Shown here: in pieces, positions 25,605-28,836 of the stretch | How positions within the stretch are numbered: position 1 is the stretch's first letter | How the letters are laid out: each line of letters begins with the position of its first letter | Origin: Bacteroidales bacterium | GTDB taxonomy: Bacteria; Bacteroidota; Bacteroidia; Bacteroidales; UBA10428 | Length of the DNA: 28,836 bases | Direction: 5' to 3' | Assembly (NCBI GenBank): GCA_016926235.1 | Contig: JAFGOZ010000498.1 | Location: 1 to 28,836, forward strand | The notes under the pieces: generated by a model | Seen by the model: the letters and a program-made list of their open reading frames with translations, nothing else | What the model was told of the DNA's origin: nothing | Database searches by the model: none | Made by a program: the position numbers and the translations under genes

Positions 25605-25612
25605 TAAATTTG
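25605..25612 (+). promoter_or_regulatory. Candidate -7 promoter box (TAAATTTG)
   Basis: Exact match to TAnnTTTG, ending 21 nt before the ATG at 25634; TTTC at 25578-25581 lies 23 nt upstream of it. The upstream in-frame TTG at 25610 overlaps this box, which argues for the ATG start. Confidence 0.4.
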
Positions 25613-25633
25613 CTTTATACAATCCATTTAATC

Positions 25634-26554
25634 ATGAAATCTTTATTGCTATTCATTGCATGTACCTGTTTTTTCTTTTGCTCATGTAAAAAGATAAAGG
25701 AATACACACGTGAGCCTGATCTTAATTCACTTCGATACGGATTAAAGTCCTCTGCTGCCATTGGATATTGTGCTTCAGTTGCTATGGCTGCTTTCAATGA
25801 TCAACCTTTGCCCTCAAATATGTATTTTCAGGCCGGCAGGGATGATGAATACTCAAAAAGCGGACTGGTTTTCATAAATGTTGATGACGCACATCCTATA
25901 CCTTTTAATCACGAAGTAGGCCAGATAATTATTGGTGGACTTTGGGATACGGATAATTCGGGAGTTATCTCTATTGTACTATTGGACATGGATTTGCTAA
26001 AACCCGATTTTTCGTTTTATGGTATTTACACTATACCCGTGATATTCGATGAAGAGAAGAATACTCTTCTGACTGTCTTTGCCCGCCAGGATATTATTAT
26101 TGGTGAAGGTTCCGACACTATTTTGTCTTTTAGTATGTCCAATCCGCAGATACAACTCGAAAAAGAAAGAGCTGAAGAAAGTCAGCCCACGGATGTTTTT
26201 GCAGCCGTAAAACAAAATGTCTGGTTTGTTAATATTGACCAGAACAATACAATGGCTGATTTTTATGATGATACATACTGGATGAATGGAGGAGGGCAGA
26301 TTGTTGAGGCTTCATCTTCTTCTGCCGGTATAATTTACCATGCTATGATTGAAGCGAAATATAATCATTCCATATGTGATGACAATCCATACAAGGGAGT
26401 GTCATTTATTCAAAACCTTCGTGTAGGCGATTTGGTAGATATTGGAACTATCCTTATGAATTTTCATGACCAGTGCAACGGAAATGTAGAAGTAGAAGCT
26501 GCTACAGGAAGATATTTTAAAAGTAGTGGCAAGGAACTGGACCTTGGTTTGTAA
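25634..26554 (+). CDS. Lipoprotein of unknown function
   Basis: A 306-residue predicted lipoprotein: signal peptide MKSLLLFIACTCFFFCSC with lipobox Cys18, followed by KKIKEYTREPD. The ATG at 25634 is preferred over an in-frame TTG at 25610 because the signal starts there and a -7 box overlaps the TTG. No family is recognised. The segment around residues 30-45 (YGLKSSAAIGYCASVAMAAF) is small-residue-rich, and later regions alternate beta strands (GQIIIGGLWDTDNSGVISIV, LTVFARQDIIIGEGSD). Three later Cys/His-containing stretches (HSICDDNPYKG, NFHDQCNG) could form disulfides. Location is periplasm or outer membrane. It is convergent with speA across a 68-bp gap that carries heptamer repeats. Confidence 0.72.
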   Translation: MKSLLLFIACTCFFFCSCKKIKEYTREPDLNSLRYGLKSSAAIGYCASVAMAAFNDQPLPSNMYFQAGRDDEYSKSGLVFINVDDAHPIPFNHEVGQIIIGGLWDTDNSGVISIVLLDMDLLKPDFSFYGIYTIPVIFDEEKNTLLTVFARQDIIIGEGSDTILSFSMSNPQIQLEKERAEESQPTDVFAAVKQNVWFVNIDQNNTMADFYDDTYWMNGGGQIVEASSSSAGIIYHAMIEAKYNHSICDDNPYKGVSFIQNLRVGDLVDIGTILMNFHDQCNGNVEVEAATGRYFKSSGKELDLGL

Positions 26555-26564
26555 AAAGTCGATT

Positions 26565-26599
26565 AGCTCTTAGCTATTGGCTATTGGTTGTTGGGTGCA
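26565..26599. repeat. Degenerate heptanucleotide tandem repeat (5 units)
   Basis: Five successive 7-mers: AGCTCTT, AGCTATT, GGCTATT, GGTTGTT and GGGTGCA, drifting by one to three bases per unit. They fill the middle of the 68-bp gap between convergent genes. No terminator hairpin was found there. Confidence 0.55.
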
Positions 26600-26622
26600 G
26601 GAGGATAGGGTGTGAGTTACTG

Positions 26623-28515
26623 TTATTCAAGATAAGTATATCCATATAATCCTGAACGGTAATTTGAGAGAAATTCTTTCCCTTCATGTGCCGTTATGTT
26701 TCCGGCTTTCACAGATGCTGTAACCCATGTTTCAACTGTTCTTACAAGCCTTTTAGCACTATATTGAACATAATCCAGTACCTCTGCAACCGTTTCGCCA
26801 TCAATAATCTTATCAATATAATACCCTTTTTCATCTACAGAAACATGTACGGCATTTGTATCACCAAAAAGGTTGTGCAGGTCGCCTAGAATTTCCTGAT
26901 AGGCACCTACAAGAAAAACGCCAATATAGTATGAATCTTTGGAGCTCAATGAGTGTACAGGCAGGTAATGTGATATATTTCGGGTGGCAATAAAATTGTC
27001 TATCTTACCATCCGAATCGCAGGTTATATCCTGTAGTGTAGCTAATCTGTCCGGTTTTTCATCCAGTCGCTGAATGGGCATAATGGGAAATATCTGGTCA
27101 ATGGCCCATGAGTCTGGTAAAGACTGGAAAAGAGAAAAGTTGCAAAAGTATTTATCTGCGAGCAGTTTGGTAAGGTACCTTAGCTCTTCAGGTATATGTT
27201 TGGATGTGTTGGTCATAGAGTGTATTTCTTTTGCGATAGACCAAAATAGACGCTCAACCTGCGCGCGGGTTTTAAGGTCAAGAAATCCCAGGCTGAAGCG
27301 GTCTAATGCTTCTTCTCTGATTTGTTGAGCATCGTGCCAGGCTTCCAGCATTTTTGGCTGATTAAGGTTATCCCATATTTCATATAGTTCCTGGACTAAT
27401 TCGTGGTCATCGGCTTTTAGTTCTTCATCATCAGCCCATTCTGGTAAACTGTTTGATTCCATGACTTCGAAGATAAGCACAGAATGATGCGCAGTTAATG
27501 ATCTTCCAGATTCGGTAATAATATTAGGATGCGGTATATTGTTTTTTTCACATATATCCACAAAATTGGACACGGAGTCGTTAACATACTCCTGTATGCT
27601 GTAATTTACACTACTTTCGCTATAGGCTGAGCGAGTTCCGTCATAATCTACACCTAATCCTCCTCCAATATCAACAAATTCAACGTTAAATCCATTTAAA
27701 GAAAGCTGGGCATAAAATTGCGATGCTTCACGCAAGGCTATTTTTATACGACGAATTTTTGTAATCTGACTTCCAATATGAAAATGAACCAGTTTAAGGC
27801 AACCTTTCATATTATTCTTCTCAAGAAAGTCAATGGCATCAAGTAATTCACTGGATGTAAGACCAAATTTACTGCCATCACCACCTGATTCAGCCCATTT
27901 ACCACTTCCTGAACTTGCCAGTTTAATACGGATGCCTATATTAGGTTTTACTTTTAAACGCTTTGAAATTTTAGCAATAAGTTTTAACTCATTTAGTTTT
28001 TCAACCACCAGAAAAATTCGTTTGCCCATCTTTTGAGCAAGTAATGCCAATTCTATGTAATCCTCGTCTTTATATCCGTTGCAGATAATTAATGAATTTG
28101 GATCAGTATTAATAGCAATAACTGCATGTAATTCTGGTTTCGAACCTGCTTCAAGCCCGATATTGAATCGTTTACCGTGACTAATAATCTCCTCAACAAT
28201 TGGGCGCATCTGGTTAACCTTTATGGGGTATACGATAAAATTCTTTCCTTTATATTCGTATTCCTCACTGGCAATTGTAAAACATTTAGCCATTTTCTCA
28301 ATCCGGCTGTCCAGAATATCAGGGAATCTGAGCAATACAGGCGTATTGACATCGCGCAATTGAAGCTCGTCTACAAGTTCCTTTAAATCAACATTTACTT
28401 CTTTTCTTTTAGGTGAAACGACAACATTCCCCTTGTCGTTAATCGAAAAATAACCAATACCCCAACCATCGATGTTATAGAGTTCAGCTGAATCTTCAAT
28501 GCGCCATTTTCTCAT
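26623..28515 (-). CDS. speA: Biosynthetic arginine decarboxylase
   Basis: A 630-residue PLP-dependent enzyme of the alanine-racemase-fold decarboxylase group that converts L-arginine to agmatine and CO2, the first step of the agmatine route to putrescine and spermidine; cytoplasmic. Landmarks: start MRKWRIEDSAELYNIDGWG as in SpeA proteins; PLP lysine Lys99 in VYPIKVNQ; HFHIGSQ (245-250); the phosphate-binding glycine loop GGGLGVDYDGTRS (284-296); ESGRSLTAHHSVL (335-347); and the C-terminal active-site TCDSDGKID with Cys499 and Asp500, where the partner subunit contributes the catalytic Cys. Length agrees with bacterial SpeA (about 630-660). No speB (agmatinase) or agmatine deiminase gene is in the window. 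Single gene, convergent with the lipoprotein gene. Confidence 0.96.
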   Translation of the reverse strand: MRKWRIEDSAELYNIDGWGIGYFSINDKGNVVVSPKRKEVNVDLKELVDELQLRDVNTPVLLRFPDILDSRIEKMAKCFTIASEEYEYKGKNFIVYPIKVNQMRPIVEEIISHGKRFNIGLEAGSKPELHAVIAINTDPNSLIICNGYKDEDYIELALLAQKMGKRIFLVVEKLNELKLIAKISKRLKVKPNIGIRIKLASSGSGKWAESGGDGSKFGLTSSELLDAIDFLEKNNMKGCLKLVHFHIGSQITKIRRIKIALREASQFYAQLSLNGFNVEFVDIGGGLGVDYDGTRSAYSESSVNYSIQEYVNDSVSNFVDICEKNNIPHPNIITESGRSLTAHHSVLIFEVMESNSLPEWADDEELKADDHELVQELYEIWDNLNQPKMLEAWHDAQQIREEALDRFSLGFLDLKTRAQVERLFWSIAKEIHSMTNTSKHIPEELRYLTKLLADKYFCNFSLFQSLPDSWAIDQIFPIMPIQRLDEKPDRLATLQDITCDSDGKIDNFIATRNISHYLPVHSLSSKDSYYIGVFLVGAYQEILGDLHNLFGDTNAVHVSVDEKGYYIDKIIDGETVAEVLDYVQYSAKRLVRTVETWVTASVKAGNITAHEGKEFLSNYRSGLYGYTYLE

Positions 28516-28836
28516 TTCTCTAATGTATTAATAACTATACAAGTTATGGTAATAAATTGATATTTAAAAGAGATTGGTATATGTTCCAAGTCTCATTAAT
28601 TTAAAAAAGCGCACTAAAGTAAGTATTTATATAAAAAAACGTATCAATTTTACCTTATTAATTTATGTAGAAACAGATGGTTCATTGAAAAGCCTTATGA
28701 GGAGGAATTTATTTGGAATTATTATTTTTCAGTAGTGACCGGAAAAAATGATGATAAAGTGGCAAAAAGCCTTAATATATGCGATAAATATAGCCCCCGG
28801 ATTTATCCGGGGGTAATAATTGTCCCGATGATAAAA
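28516..28836. other. Intergenic region upstream of speA (321 bp to window end)
   Basis: AT-rich, with stop codons in all frames and no convincing ORF. It contains the speA promoter region (no clear TAnnTTTG box found), an isolated AGGAGG at about 28700 not followed by a usable ORF, and a GC hairpin at 28794-28813. Confidence 0.6.
28794..28813. terminator. Strong GC hairpin near the right edge
   Basis: Perfect 8-bp stem CCCCCGGA/TCCGGGGG with a TTTA loop. No clean T-tract follows on either strand, so it could be the terminator of a minus-strand gene beyond the edge or another structured RNA element. Confidence 0.45.

Noticed and set aside
28696..28732. AGGAGG followed by a possible TTG start near the right edge
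   Set aside because: The resulting reading frame stops after eight codons.

Overview
This window looks like a chromosomal segment from an environmental, probably Bacteroidales/Marinilabiliales-like member of the Bacteroidota. Three secreted proteins end in type IX secretion (T9SS) sorting domains. Lipoprotein signals are common, Shine-Dalgarno sequences are mostly absent, and the DNA is AT-rich. Several genes have the Bacteroidota-type -7 box TAnnTTTG 16-21 nt before the start codon. No rRNA, tRNA, prophage or CRISPR array was seen.

Layout. 1-74: apparent tail of an upstream gene. 79-4821 (+): a lipoprotein GH2 glycoside hydrolase, a small helical protein and an acyl-adenylating (PaaK-like) enzyme, tightly packed. 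5034-5969 (+): a YceI-family periplasmic protein and a tandem CDGSH iron-sulfur protein. 6009-8688 (-): a Na/Pi-cotransporter-type protein with a PhoU-like tail, and a secreted protein of unknown function. 8979-11448 (+): a PutP-type sodium:solute symporter and a beta-propeller lipoprotein. 11649-18730 (-): three large T9SS cargo proteins in tandem (a CotH-kinase/lamin-tail protein, a parallel beta-helix/Ig-like adhesin-like protein, and a DNRLRE/CBM96-like protein), each followed by its own intrinsic terminator. 19039-19755 (+): a secreted YD-repeat-like protein.

19840-20732 holds the most notable feature. An IS200-like HUH/Y1 transposase gene of REP-associated (RAYT) type is bracketed by three copies of a composite element of about 80 bp, each copy built from three consecutive hairpins. 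One copy abuts the transposase stop codon and another lies 18 bp before its start. The central stem occurs in two unrelated but still self-complementary sequences, which suggests selection on structure.

20774-28515: a TreT-like trehalose synthase (-), a small outer-membrane-barrel-like protein (+), an MFS efflux-type transporter (-), an ARPP-1/DUF6569-like protein (+), an unknown lipoprotein (+) and biosynthetic arginine decarboxylase SpeA (-). 28516-28836 is non-coding and ends in a strong GC hairpin.

Functional picture: envelope and extracellular functions dominate (glycan hydrolysis, T9SS-exported adhesin or kinase-like proteins). Alongside them are solute handling and stress metabolism (proline-type uptake, trehalose, phosphate, agmatine/polyamine). 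Two convergent gene junctions (11449-11648 and 26555-26622) carry degenerate short tandem repeats of 9 and 7 bp. All functional calls come from reading the translated sequences by eye; no database search was run.
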